A stretch of DNA of 35,319 bases from Burkholderiaceae bacterium (GCA_030654805.1 JAURWR010000007.1:1-35319); one strand, 5' to 3'; numbered from the stretch's first letter, positions 8,545 to 15,968 are shown. Notes: a model not told the origin generated them from the sequence alone. Translations and numbers: made by a program.

Positions 8545-8583
8545 GGCGCCCCTCGGGGGCAGGAGCGAAGCGACTGGGGGGCC
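8545..8583 (-). repeat. Stop-proximal GC-rich repeat, copy 1
   Basis: A 39-bp element beginning GGCGCCCCTCGGGGGCAGGA and ending CGACTGGGGGGCC. It lies six bases beyond the livH stop codon in the direction of transcription. It matches copy 2 (9572-9610) at 38 of 39 positions. It contains a small stem GCCCC-TCG-GGGGC. To its left is another palindrome-rich stretch (GCCCGGGTCGCCCGGGC). Confidence 0.75.
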
Positions 8584-8589
8584 AACATC

Positions 8590-9477
8590 CTAGGCCTCTT
8601 TCCCGAAGAGGCCGACCGGCTTGACCATCAGCACGATCGCCATCACGACGAACACGACGATGCTCGACGCCTCCGGATAGAACACCTTGGTCAGCCCTTC
8701 GATCAGGCCGAGCGCGAGGCCGGTCAGGATCGAGCCGAGGATCGAGCCCATGCCGCCGATCACCACCACCGCGAACACGACGATGATGAGGTTGCTGCCC
8801 ATCAGCGGCGTCACCTGGATCACCGGCGCAGCCAGCACGCCGGCCAGCGCAGCGAGGCCCGCTCCGCCCGCGTAGGTCAGCGTGACCATCGTCGGCACGT
8901 TGACACCGAAGGCCTGCACCAGCGCCGGGTTTTCGGTGCCGGCGCGCAACGTGGCGCCGAGGCGCGTGCGCTCGATCAGGAACCAGGTCGCGCCGCAGAT
9001 CGAAAGCGATGCGACGATCACCCAGGCGCGGTAGTTCGGCAGCACCATGAAGCCCAGATCGGTCGCGCCCTGCAACGCGTCGGGCACCGGGTATTGCTGG
9101 CCCGACACGCCGAACTGATCGCGGAACACGCCTTCGAAGATCAGCGCCAGGCCGAAGGTCAGCAGCAGGCCGTACAGCGGGTCGAGCCGGTACAGGCGCT
9201 TGAGCAGCGTGCGCTCGATCAGCGCGCCGAGCGCACCGACGGTCAACGGGGCCAGCAACAGCGCCCACCAGTAGCCGAGGCCGAATTTCTCCAGCGCGAA
9301 CCAGGCCACGTAGGCGCCGATCATGTACAGCGCCCCGTGCGCAAAGTTGACGATGCCCAGCAACCCGAAGATCACCGCCAGCCCGAGGCTCAGCAGCGCA
9401 TAGAACGAGCCGTTGACCAGCCCGAGCAGCAGCTGCCCGAGCAAGGCCTGGACGGGGATGCCGAAGATTTCGGTCAT
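8590..9477 (-). CDS. livH: Branched-chain amino acid ABC transporter permease LivH
   Basis: A 295-aa HAAT-family permease and partner of LivM. The N-terminal helix is followed by the LivH signature GLAVIFGLLGIVNFAHGALYMIGAY (about 33-57). The EAA-like coupling region includes IERTRLGATLRAGTENPALVQAFGVNV, and the C-terminal half has GGMGSILGSILTGLALGLIEG. The start at 9477 gives normal family length. The 134-bp gap to livK contains the second copy of the GC-rich repeat, so transcription must run through repeats if the five genes are one operon. Confidence 0.93.
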   Translation of the reverse strand: MTEIFGIPVQALLGQLLLGLVNGSFYALLSLGLAVIFGLLGIVNFAHGALYMIGAYVAWFALEKFGLGYWWALLLAPLTVGALGALIERTLLKRLYRLDPLYGLLLTFGLALIFEGVFRDQFGVSGQQYPVPDALQGATDLGFMVLPNYRAWVIVASLSICGATWFLIERTRLGATLRAGTENPALVQAFGVNVPTMVTLTYAGGAGLAALAGVLAAPVIQVTPLMGSNLIIVVFAVVVIGGMGSILGSILTGLALGLIEGLTKVFYPEASSIVVFVVMAIVLMVKPVGLFGKEA

Positions 9478-9571
9478 GGGATCGCTGGCCGTGTCCTAGC
9501 GCACTCGCACAAGCGAAGCGAAGTGCCCATCAAGCCACGCCCCCGGATCCGGCTTGGCCGGTCCGACAGGC

Positions 9572-9610
9572 GGCGCCCCTCGGGGGCAGGAGCGCAGCGA
9601 CTGGGGGGCC
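9572..9610 (-). repeat. Stop-proximal GC-rich repeat, copy 2
   Basis: Near-identical to copy 1 (one difference in 39 bases, A to C inside the GAGCGNAGCG segment). It ends one base before the livK stop codon at 9612, so on the coding strand it begins immediately after the stop. A related flank ATCAAGCCAC precedes both copies (near 8505 and 9532), suggesting the repeat unit is longer than the conserved 39 bp. Confidence 0.75.
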
Positions 9611-9611
9611 G

Positions 9612-10826
9612 TCATTTCCACAACGGACATTTGCTTTCAGCCTTGGTCGTGAACGCTTCTTCCCCCGGAATCGTCGCGACCAGGTTGTAGTAGTCCCACG
9701 GCTCCTTCGACTGGACCGGCGCCTTCACCTGCATCAGGTACATGTCGTGGACCATGCGACCGTCCTCGCGGATGTAGGCATTCTTCGCATAGAAGTCGTT
9801 GATCTTGGTCTTGCGCATCTGCGCCAGCACCTTGTCGCCGTCGTCGGTCTTCACCGCCTTGATCGCATTCAGGTAATGCGCCGCAGCCGAATAGTCGGCG
9901 GCCTGCACCGACGACGGCATTCGCTTGAACTTCTCGAAGAAGCGGCGGCTCCAGGCGCGCGCCTCGGGCGTCTGGTTCCAGTACCAGCTGTCGGTCAGGT
10001 ACATGCCCTGCGTCGTCTTCAGCCCCAGCGAATGGATGTCGTTGATGAACACCAGCAGGCCCGCCATCTTCATCGACTTGGTGACGCCGAACTCGTTGGC
10101 CGCCTTGATCGCGTTGACGGTGTCGCCGCCCGCATTGGCCAGCCCCAGGATCTGCGCCTTGCTGCTCTGCGCCTGCAGCAGGAACGACGAGAAATCGCTG
10201 GCGTTCAGCGGGTGCTTGACCGAGCCCGCCACCGTGCCGCCGTTGGCCTTGACGACCGTGGTGGTGTCGGCCTGCAGCGCCTGCCCGAAGGCGTAGTCGG
10301 CGGACAGGAAATCCCACGACTTGCCGCCGGCCTTGTCCACCGCGCCGCCGGTGCCCTTGGCCAGCGCGACGGTGTCGTAGGCGTAATGCACCGTGTACGG
10401 CGTGCACTGCTCGTTGGTCAGCGCGGCGCTGCCGGCGCCGATGACGAAGAACGGCTTCTTCTTCTCCAGCGCGACCTTGGCCATCGCCAGCATGGCGCCG
10501 GAGTTGGTGCCGCCGATCAGCAGGTCCAGGCCCTGCTGGTCGAACCACTCACGCGCCTTCGATGCGGCCACGTCGGTCTTGTTCTGGTGGTCGGCCACCA
10601 GCACCTCGATCTTCTTGCCGTCGATCGCGCCGCCCATGTCGGCCACCGCCATGCGGATGGCCTCGGCACCGGCCGGGCCGTCCAGGTCGGAGTAGACGCT
10701 GGACATGTCGGTGATGAAGCCGATGCGGATCACGTCGCCCGACACCTGCGCTTGCGCCGGTGCGGTGACGTTGAAGAGCGCGGCAGTGGTCAGCGTGCAG
10801 GCAACGAGGTTCTTCTTGAGGTTCAT
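9612..10826 (-). CDS. livK: Periplasmic substrate-binding protein of the Liv-type ABC transporter
   Basis: A 404-aa type I periplasmic binding protein (Peripla_BP_6) that delivers substrate to LivHM. The ATG at 10826 is preferred over an upstream in-frame start because it has a GGAG ribosome-binding site seven bases away and begins a clean signal peptide: MNLKKNLVACTLTTAALFNV, with cleavage likely after APAQA. The mature part starts QVSGDVIRIGFITDMSSVYSD, typical for the family. The length and sequence (ADYAFGQALQADTTTVVKANGG; PSSVQAADYSAAAHYLNAIKA) resemble the betaproteobacterial amide/branched-chain group rather than the shorter enterobacterial LivJ/LivK. Substrate is uncertain. It lies between livF and livH. 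Confidence 0.9.
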   Translation of the reverse strand: MNLKKNLVACTLTTAALFNVTAPAQAQVSGDVIRIGFITDMSSVYSDLDGPAGAEAIRMAVADMGGAIDGKKIEVLVADHQNKTDVAASKAREWFDQQGLDLLIGGTNSGAMLAMAKVALEKKKPFFVIGAGSAALTNEQCTPYTVHYAYDTVALAKGTGGAVDKAGGKSWDFLSADYAFGQALQADTTTVVKANGGTVAGSVKHPLNASDFSSFLLQAQSSKAQILGLANAGGDTVNAIKAANEFGVTKSMKMAGLLVFINDIHSLGLKTTQGMYLTDSWYWNQTPEARAWSRRFFEKFKRMPSSVQAADYSAAAHYLNAIKAVKTDDGDKVLAQMRKTKINDFYAKNAYIREDGRMVHDMYLMQVKAPVQSKEPWDYYNLVATIPGEEAFTTKAESKCPLWK

Positions 10827-10872
10827 GCGGCGACTCCGGTATGCAAATGGAAAGGCGTTCAAGGACGAGGTT

Positions 10873-11580
10873 TCAAACACCGAGGTATTCGTGCAACTGC
10901 CCGATGCGCTGCGGCAGTTCGGCCTGGGTGAACTGCTGGATCACGCGGCCGTGTTCCATCACCAGGAAGCGATCGGCCAGCGGCGCGGCGAAGCGGAAAT
11001 TCTGCTCGACCATCAGCACGGTGTAGCCCTGCTTGCGCAGCGCGAGCACCATCTCGGCGAGCTTCTGCACGATCACCGGCGCCAGGCCTTCGGAAATCTC
11101 GTCGAGCAACAGCAGCCGCGCACCGGTGCGCAGGATGCGCGCGACCGCCAGCATCTGCTGCTCGCCACCCGACAGCCGCGTGCCCTGACTGGCAGCTCGC
11201 TCACGCAGGTTGGGAAACATCGCATAGATCTGTTCGATGCCCATGCCGCCCGGCGCCTGCACCGGCGGCAGCAGCAGGTTCTCCTCGGCCGACAGGCTGG
11301 AGAAGATGCCGCGCTCTTCGGGGCAGTAGCCGATGCCCAGCCGCGCGATGCGGTGCGTCGGCAGGGCCAGCGTCTCCTGGCCTTTGATCTTGATCGAGCC
11401 GCTGCGCCGCCCGATCAATCCCATGATCGCGCGCAGCGTGCTGGTGCGACCCGCGCCATTGCGGCCGAGAAGCGTCACCACCTCGCCTTCGTCGACATGG
11501 AAATCGACGCCGTGCAGCACATGCGACTCGCCGTACCAGCCGTGCAGGTCGCGCACCTCGATGAAACGCTTCGCTGTCAT
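10873..11580 (-). CDS. livF: Liv-type ABC transporter ATPase LivF
   Basis: A 235-aa ATP-binding subunit. The ATG at 11580 (MTAKRFIEVRDLHGWYG) is chosen because GGAG lies eight bases upstream and homologues begin there; the frame extends only 11 codons further. Walker A reads GRNGAGRT (residues 39-46), so the usual invariant Lys is Arg45. The signature motif is LSGGEQQMLAVAR, Walker B is LLLLDEISEGLAP, and the switch His lies in LMVEQNFRFA only as Gln/Asn, as is common in LivF. Arg in the P-loop is unusual for ABC ATPases generally; I believe it recurs in some betaproteobacterial LivF proteins but cannot confirm this here. It works with LivG. Confidence 0.92.
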   Translation of the reverse strand: MTAKRFIEVRDLHGWYGESHVLHGVDFHVDEGEVVTLLGRNGAGRTSTLRAIMGLIGRRSGSIKIKGQETLALPTHRIARLGIGYCPEERGIFSSLSAEENLLLPPVQAPGGMGIEQIYAMFPNLRERAASQGTRLSGGEQQMLAVARILRTGARLLLLDEISEGLAPVIVQKLAEMVLALRKQGYTVLMVEQNFRFAAPLADRFLVMEHGRVIQQFTQAELPQRIGQLHEYLGV

Positions 11581-11646
11581 CTCATTTACTCCACCGCGCG
11601 TGGCGCGACCCACGACCCATGAAACGGGCGTGTGATGTGGGCGCGC

Positions 11647-11740
11647 GTGCCGGGGACGCTGGGTACCTCCCTCCGCGAATGTCCCCCGGCTTCGCCTCCT
11701 CCTTTATTTCGCTGCGTGAGATACCCAGCGTCCCCGGCAC
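11647..11740 (+). repeat. 94-bp hairpin element A
   Basis: Left arm 11647-11669 (GTGCCGGGGACGCTGGGTAC then CTC) is the reverse complement of right arm 11718-11740 at 22 of 23 positions. The 48-bp interior holds a core at about 11674-11716 running GCGAATGTCCCCCGGC...GCCTCC...CTTTATTTCGCTGCG. The same core occurs in reverse orientation in element B. The arms could form a long stem in DNA or RNA. Confidence 0.85.
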
Positions 11741-11784
11741 GGGTGACGGCGTCTTGTATCCGTCGATCAGTCCCGGTGCTGCTG

Positions 11785-11878
11785 GATCACGTCGGCGGTG
11801 TGCGCTGCGCAGCGAAATAAAGTAGGAGGCCGCAGGCCGGGTGACATTCGCTGCGCAGTGCACACCGTCGGCGTGATC
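11785..11878 (-). repeat. 94-bp hairpin element B, inverted relative to A
   Basis: Left arm 11785-11816 and right arm 11847-11878 are complementary at 29 of 32 positions. Read on the minus strand, the core GCGAATGTCACCCGGC...GCCTCCTACTTTATTTCGCTGCG matches element A, and begins at the same distance from the element edge (27 versus 28 bases). Total length equals that of A. The outer arms of A and B differ clearly in sequence, yet each pairs with its own partner. Confidence 0.85.
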
Positions 11879-11962
11879 GCGCTCCGCATCAACCAGCAGG
11901 CAAGGAATTGAAGAGTTCGGTTTCATTTCAGTCGGCGCCGAGCCGCCCCAAGGCGACTGAGC

Positions 11963-12000
11963 GAACCCCGGGGGGCAGAAGCAAAGCGACGTGGGGCTGT
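11963..12000 (-). repeat. Stop-proximal GC-rich repeat, divergent copy 3
   Basis: This sequence (GAACCCCGGGGGGCAGAAGC, then AAAGCGACGTGGGGCTG) is recognisably related to copies 1 and 2 and again ends two bases before a stop codon (livG, 12003). All three copies therefore occupy the same position relative to three different genes of the liv locus. Confidence 0.6.
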
Positions 12001-12002
12001 CA

Positions 12003-12773
12003 TCAGTGCGGCGCTCCGAGTTCGACACTCGCGCTGCCCATGTAGGCCTCGATCACCGCCGGGTTCTTCGACACCTCGGCATACGGCCCTTCGGCCAGCG
12101 TCGCGCCGCGCTGCAGCACGGTGATGGTGTCGGCGATGCTCGCGACCACGCTCATGTTGTGCTCGACCATCAGCACGGTGCGCTGCGCCGCGACCTGCTT
12201 GATCAACTGACGGATGCGGTCCACATCTTCCAGGCCCATGCCCTGCGTCGGCTCGTCGAGCAGCATCAGCTTCGGGTCCATCGCGAGCGTGGTCGCGATC
12301 TCCAGCGCGCGCTTGCGGCCGTAGCTCAACTCCACCGCCGGGATCGCCGCATACGACTCCAGATCGACCTCGCGCAGCAGTTCGATCGCCCGGTCGTTCA
12401 GCCCGTCGAGCGAGCGCTCGGACTTCCAGAAATGGAACGAGGTGCCGAGCCGGCGCTGCAACGCGACGCGCACGTTCTCCAGCACCGTCAGGTGCGGGAA
12501 CACCGCAGAAATTTGAAACGAGCGGATCACGCCGCGCCGCGCGATGCGGGCCGGCGGCTCGTCGGTGATGTCGTGCCCGTCGAACAGGATGCGGCCCGAA
12601 CTCGGCGCGAGGAACTTCGTCAGCAGGTTGAAGCAGGTCGTCTTGCCCGCGCCGTTCGGCCCGATCAGCGCATGGATCGTGCCGCGCCGCACGCGCAGGT
12701 TGACCTGGTTGACGGCGACGAAGCCCTTGAATTCACGGGTCAGGTCGCGGGTTTCGAGGAGGTAGTCGCTCAT
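12003..12773 (-). CDS. livG: Liv-type ABC transporter ATPase LivG
   Basis: A 256-aa ATP-binding subunit and first gene of the liv locus. Walker A is GPNGAGKT (residues 38-45) with the normal Lys. The signature is the LivG-type LSYGRKRALEIA rather than LSGGQ. Walker B is LMLLDEPTQGM, with the switch His in LMVEHNMSVV. The C-terminal tail ISKNPAVIEAYMG-like segment (VSKNPAVIEAYMGSA) is typical of LivG. The reading start MSDYLLETRDLTREFKGFVAV matches family length. It pairs with LivF, whose P-loop Lys is replaced. Confidence 0.94.
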   Translation of the reverse strand: MSDYLLETRDLTREFKGFVAVNQVNLRVRRGTIHALIGPNGAGKTTCFNLLTKFLAPSSGRILFDGHDITDEPPARIARRGVIRSFQISAVFPHLTVLENVRVALQRRLGTSFHFWKSERSLDGLNDRAIELLREVDLESYAAIPAVELSYGRKRALEIATTLAMDPKLMLLDEPTQGMGLEDVDRIRQLIKQVAAQRTVLMVEHNMSVVASIADTITVLQRGATLAEGPYAEVSKNPAVIEAYMGSASVELGAPH

Positions 12774-12872
12774 GAGGGCGGGAGTTTAGGGGGCCGGGCG
12801 GTCGACGACTCCAACGCACTGACTCAATGCCATGCGGTGTGGGGTTCCTCATCAAAGGGCTGGGTGCGCCCC

Positions 12873-13349
12873 TCAGGGCGTGTGAAGCGCGCGGTCCAAA
12901 CGGGACAGGCTGGGCCGATCCAGGTACACGCAGGGTGTTCCGGTGCGTTCGCAATGCCGTTTGACGCGGTGGTAGGCCTCGTGGTTGATGCAGCCCGCCT
13001 GGCAGATGACGATTTCAGCGCGGTGCAGCCGACCGTCCAGCGATTGCGCACTGTCTTCCAGCCCCCCATCGTGGTGCTCGAAGTGACCGCCCAGCCGTTC
13101 GATGCGGCTGCGGTAGCGGGCCACCGCGTGCTGGATGCCGCCGACGCACAGCACGCGCCGGCCCTCAACGATGAGGGGCTGCGAAGGGGTCTCTGCCTGG
13201 CTTGCAAGGCCCGTCGGAACCGGTTGGGACTCGATTTCGCGGTCGGCACGGCAACGACGGTCTTGGCGCGAGACGCCGACGTGCTGGTCGACAGCACCTT
13301 GCCGAAGGTTCGAAGCCTGCCCGCAGGAAACGGAGTTGTTGCCGCTCAC
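12873..13349 (-). CDS. DUF2325 domain protein, probably 5'-truncated
   Basis: The C-terminal ~100 residues are a DUF2325 domain: RRVLCVGGIQHAVARYRSRI, then HHDGGLEDS, ICQAGCINHEAYHRVKRHC and the ending YLDRPSLSRLDRAL. The function of the family is unknown; the Cys/His pattern suggests a metal or redox site. The start is uncertain. A GTG at 13349 without a good ribosome-binding site would give 158 aa, and the frame stays open to an ATG at 13526 that lies inside the CHAD remnant on the other strand. The ~60 residues before the domain look like non-conserved, arginine-rich filler. Many DUF2325 proteins are much longer, so I suspect the 5' part was lost. Confidence 0.6.
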   Translation of the reverse strand: MSGNNSVSCGQASNLRQGAVDQHVGVSRQDRRCRADREIESQPVPTGLASQAETPSQPLIVEGRRVLCVGGIQHAVARYRSRIERLGGHFEHHDGGLEDSAQSLDGRLHRAEIVICQAGCINHEAYHRVKRHCERTGTPCVYLDRPSLSRLDRALHTP

Positions 13350-13365
13350 TCGGTTCGCATCGACG

Positions 13366-13896
13366 ATGGCGGGGCAGAAGCGCAAGCATGCCGCCGCGTC
13401 GGTGAGGTCGGTGCGCTGTGCGCGCCTGATGCTAGGCTGGCTGCAGGCGTCACGCTGGCGAGCGGCACTCAACGAGACGGCGACCGCTGTCCTCGCCGAG
13501 CCACCGGAGAAGCGCGCGATACGCATCCTGGCCCGCCGCCATGAGAATCTGATCGAGCGCGGAAAACGTCTCGCGCAGGCCTCGCCCGGGGAGCGCCCTC
13601 AGGTGCGCATCGCGGCCAAGAAGTCGCGCTACGCGACGGAATTCTTCCAGTCGCTGCATCCGGCGGGACGCGTCGATCGCTACCTCAGGTGCCTCGCAGC
13701 GCTCCAGGACGAACTCGGATGGTTGAACGACGCAGCCGTGGCCGACCGATCGCTCCGCGAGATCGAAACCAGCCGTCCCGGATTGGCCGGCAGCGCATCC
13801 TTCGCCAGGGGATTCCCTTGCGCTGCCACGAAGCAGGCCCCGCTCGGGCTGGCCAGGCTATGGAAGCAGTTCAGATTGATGGAGCCGACCTGGGCG
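13366..13896 (+). pseudogene. CHAD-domain remnant (C-terminal half), open into htrA
   Basis: Residues encoded from about 13414 to 13896 match the second half of a CHAD domain, a helical polyphosphate-binding module. Visible pieces are RCARLMLGWLQASRWRAAL, ILARRHENLIERGKRLAQ, the basic signature RIAAKKSRYATEFF, and LAALQDELGWLNDAAVA, ending LARLWKQFRLMEPTWA. The first half of the domain, and any CYTH partner, is absent upstream: sequence before 13400 in all three plus frames shows nothing CHAD-like. No stop follows the domain; the frame continues through the gap into htrA (stop at 15447). The earliest in-frame ATG used here is 13366. I read this as a decayed gene; a deliberate CHAD-HtrA fusion is the less likely alternative. 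Confidence 0.65.
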
Positions 13897-14034
13897 GGTG
13901 TGACGTCAGCCCAGCCATGGCACGAGAGACCCGCGGCTGCCGGGGCTGCGCTCGTCAGGGTCGTTGCGTGCTCTCAATGCGCGCCGCTGTCCCGTTCCTA
14001 CGATCAGCCGGAAAACTCACAGTGGAGATTTAGG

Positions 14035-15447
14035 ATGAAGCCCCTGATGCGAATTTCGAGAACAGCGCTGATCGCGATGGCGGCTCTTGTCGTTGCCGGG
14101 ACCGGATGGGCCTTCAGCCTCGACCCGTCGACCTGGTTCAGCCGGACCAGCCCTGCCGCAAGCGCCGCGTCGCCGACCGGGGTGGGCGCCCCGGTGCCAC
14201 CACCACCCCTTCCCGCCGGAGTCACACCCAACTACCGCGCCATCGTTCAGCAGGCCGGGCCGGCCGTGGTGGGCGTCACCGTGGCGGGGCGGCACCGTGC
14301 CAGCCGGGACGAGTTGCCGCCGGGATTAGATGACGACCCCTTCTTTCAGTTCTTCCGCGGCCTGCCCGGATTTCCCGGACGATTTCCTCAGGGTGACGTG
14401 CCCTTCAAGGGGCAGGGCTCCGGCTTCATCATCAGCAGCGATGGGCTGATCCTGACCAATGCGCATGTGGTGCGCGATGCGAAGGAGGTCACGGTCAAGC
14501 TGAGCGATCGGCGCGAGTTCAAGGCCAAGGTGCTGGGCGCCGATGGCACCACCGATGTGGCGGTGCTGCGCATCGACGAGACGAACCTGCCGGTCGTTCG
14601 ACTGGGAAACGTGCAGCAGCTGGAAGTGGGTGATCCGGTGCTGGCCATCGGCTCGCCGTTCGGTTTCGACCAGACGGCCACGCAGGGCATCGTCAGCGCC
14701 AAGGGCCGGTCGCTGCCCGGCGATTCCGCAGTGCCGTTCATCCAGACCGATGCGGCGGTGAATCCCGGTAATTCCGGCGGACCGCTGTTCGATGGCAGCG
14801 GTGCGGTGGTCGGCATCAACGCCCAGATCTATTCACGCTCGGGCGGCTTCCAGGGCCTGTCTTTCGCCATCCCGATCAACGTGGCGTTGAAGGTCAAGGA
14901 TCAGATCCTCGCGAAGGGCCGGGCATCGCACGCCCGCCTGGGCGTCACCGTGCAGGATCTGAATCAGGCCCTCGCCGATGCGTTCGGACTGAACCGGCCC
15001 GGCGGCGCGCTGATCGCGAGTGTCATGCCTGGAAGCGCCGCCGCAGCGGCCGGGCTGCGCCCGGGCGACGTCGTGAATCTCAGGGTCTGGCGCGACAAGG
15101 GGTCGATCGAGATCAAGGCAAAGCTGGGGCAGGCCGAGGACGAGGCCCCATCGACGACGCGGCCCGCTCCCGAGCCACAGCCCGGCCAGCTCGGACTGCG
15201 CGTGCGGCCGTTGACCAGTGACGAACGGGCAGAGTCGGGACTGGACAGCGGTCTGTTCATCGAAGGCGTGGCTGGACCGACAGAGCGCGCCGGCGTGCAA
15301 CCCGGCGACGTGCTGCTGGCCGTCAACGGTGTTCGGGTGAACTCGCCGGAGCAGCTTCGCGGCCTGATCGCCAGGAAGCCGAAGAGTGTGGCCCTGCTGA
15401 TCGACCGCGGCGGAGAGCGGCTGTACGTCCCGGTCGATCTGGGCTGA
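14035..15447 (+). CDS. HtrA/Deg-family periplasmic serine protease
   Basis: A 470-aa envelope quality-control protease. The ATG at 14035 follows GGAG with suitable spacing and begins a signal peptide/anchor (MKPLMRISRTALIAMAALVV). The catalytic triad is His144 (LTNAHVVRD), Asp174 (TTDVAVLRID) and Ser247 (NPGNSGGPLFD). The LA-loop region is rich in Phe/Pro/Gly (FFQFFRGLPGFPGRFP). PDZ1 begins near residue 301 (RLGVTVQDLNQALADAFGL) but jumps from GLRPGDVV directly to NLRVWRDKG, so about 25-30 residues usual for this domain are missing. PDZ2 (LGLRVRPLTSDERAESGLDS to the end) looks complete. Active-site residues are intact. It heads a plus-strand run of proteostasis genes. Confidence 0.93.
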   Translation: MKPLMRISRTALIAMAALVVAGTGWAFSLDPSTWFSRTSPAASAASPTGVGAPVPPPPLPAGVTPNYRAIVQQAGPAVVGVTVAGRHRASRDELPPGLDDDPFFQFFRGLPGFPGRFPQGDVPFKGQGSGFIISSDGLILTNAHVVRDAKEVTVKLSDRREFKAKVLGADGTTDVAVLRIDETNLPVVRLGNVQQLEVGDPVLAIGSPFGFDQTATQGIVSAKGRSLPGDSAVPFIQTDAAVNPGNSGGPLFDGSGAVVGINAQIYSRSGGFQGLSFAIPINVALKVKDQILAKGRASHARLGVTVQDLNQALADAFGLNRPGGALIASVMPGSAAAAAGLRPGDVVNLRVWRDKGSIEIKAKLGQAEDEAPSTTRPAPEPQPGQLGLRVRPLTSDERAESGLDSGLFIEGVAGPTERAGVQPGDVLLAVNGVRVNSPEQLRGLIARKPKSVALLIDRGGERLYVPVDLG

Positions 15448-15500
15448 CCGCGCATGGAGCAGCGCCGCGGCGAACGATCTGGAACTTCGGGTGTATCACC

Positions 15501-15968
15501 ATGCAACTGACCTCGAGCGCCTTCGCCCCGCTGGGAAAGATTCCGCGACGTCACACCTGCGAGGGCGAGGATGTCGCCCCGCCGCTGAGCTGGACCGGGG
15601 TCCCGGCAGCGACCCGGAGCCTGGTGCTGATCGTCGATGATCCGGACGCCCCGGATCCCGCGGCACCGACGCACACCTGGGTGCACTGGATCGTGATCGA
15701 CATCGCGCCGGACACCGACTCGCTGCCGCAGGGAGGACGCCCACTGCCCGCGGGCGCGCGCAGCGGACTGAACGACTGGCATCGCCTCGGCTACGGCGGC
15801 CCTTGCCCGCCGGTCGGTCGGCATCGCTATTTCTTCAAGCTGTATGCCCTCGACACGTGGTTGACCGCATTGATCCGGCCGACGAAATCGATCGTCGAGC
15901 ACGCGATGAATGGCCATGTGCTGGCGCAGGCCGAACTGGTTGGGACGTACCAGAAGTCTCGCGCATGA
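15501..15968 (+). CDS. YbhB/YbcL family (PEBP-like) protein
   Basis: A 155-aa protein of the phosphatidylethanolamine-binding fold, bacterial YbhB/YbcL branch. Seen: YTCEG-like RHTCEGEDVAPPLSW, the DPDAP motif in LIVDDPDAPDP, THTWVHWIVIDI, and the ligand-site segment YGGPCPPVGRHRYFFKLYALD. It lacks a signal peptide, so it is probably cytoplasmic. The biochemical role of bacterial members is unclear; the YbhB/YbcL name comes from fold similarity to eukaryotic Raf kinase inhibitor proteins. It starts 53 bp after htrA on the same strand and may be co-transcribed. Confidence 0.92.
   Translation: MQLTSSAFAPLGKIPRRHTCEGEDVAPPLSWTGVPAATRSLVLIVDDPDAPDPAAPTHTWVHWIVIDIAPDTDSLPQGGRPLPAGARSGLNDWHRLGYGGPCPPVGRHRYFFKLYALDTWLTALIRPTKSIVEHAMNGHVLAQAELVGTYQKSRA

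Larger units (their letters stand above)
11581..12002. other. livF-livG gap with structured repeats
   Basis: This 422-bp stretch has no convincing gene. It holds two 94-bp hairpin elements in opposite orientation (11647-11740 and 11785-11878), then a partial third copy of the GC-rich repeat (11963-12000) next to the livG stop. Short open frames crossing it translate only the hairpin arms and cores and are not supported as proteins. Such structure inside a liv gene cluster would be expected to weaken or process a livG-F-K-H-M transcript. Confidence 0.8.

Noticed and set aside
11613-12028. Short open frames across the livF-livG gap
   Set aside because: They translate the hairpin arms and repeat cores in several frames at once and have no ribosome-binding site or recognisable domain.
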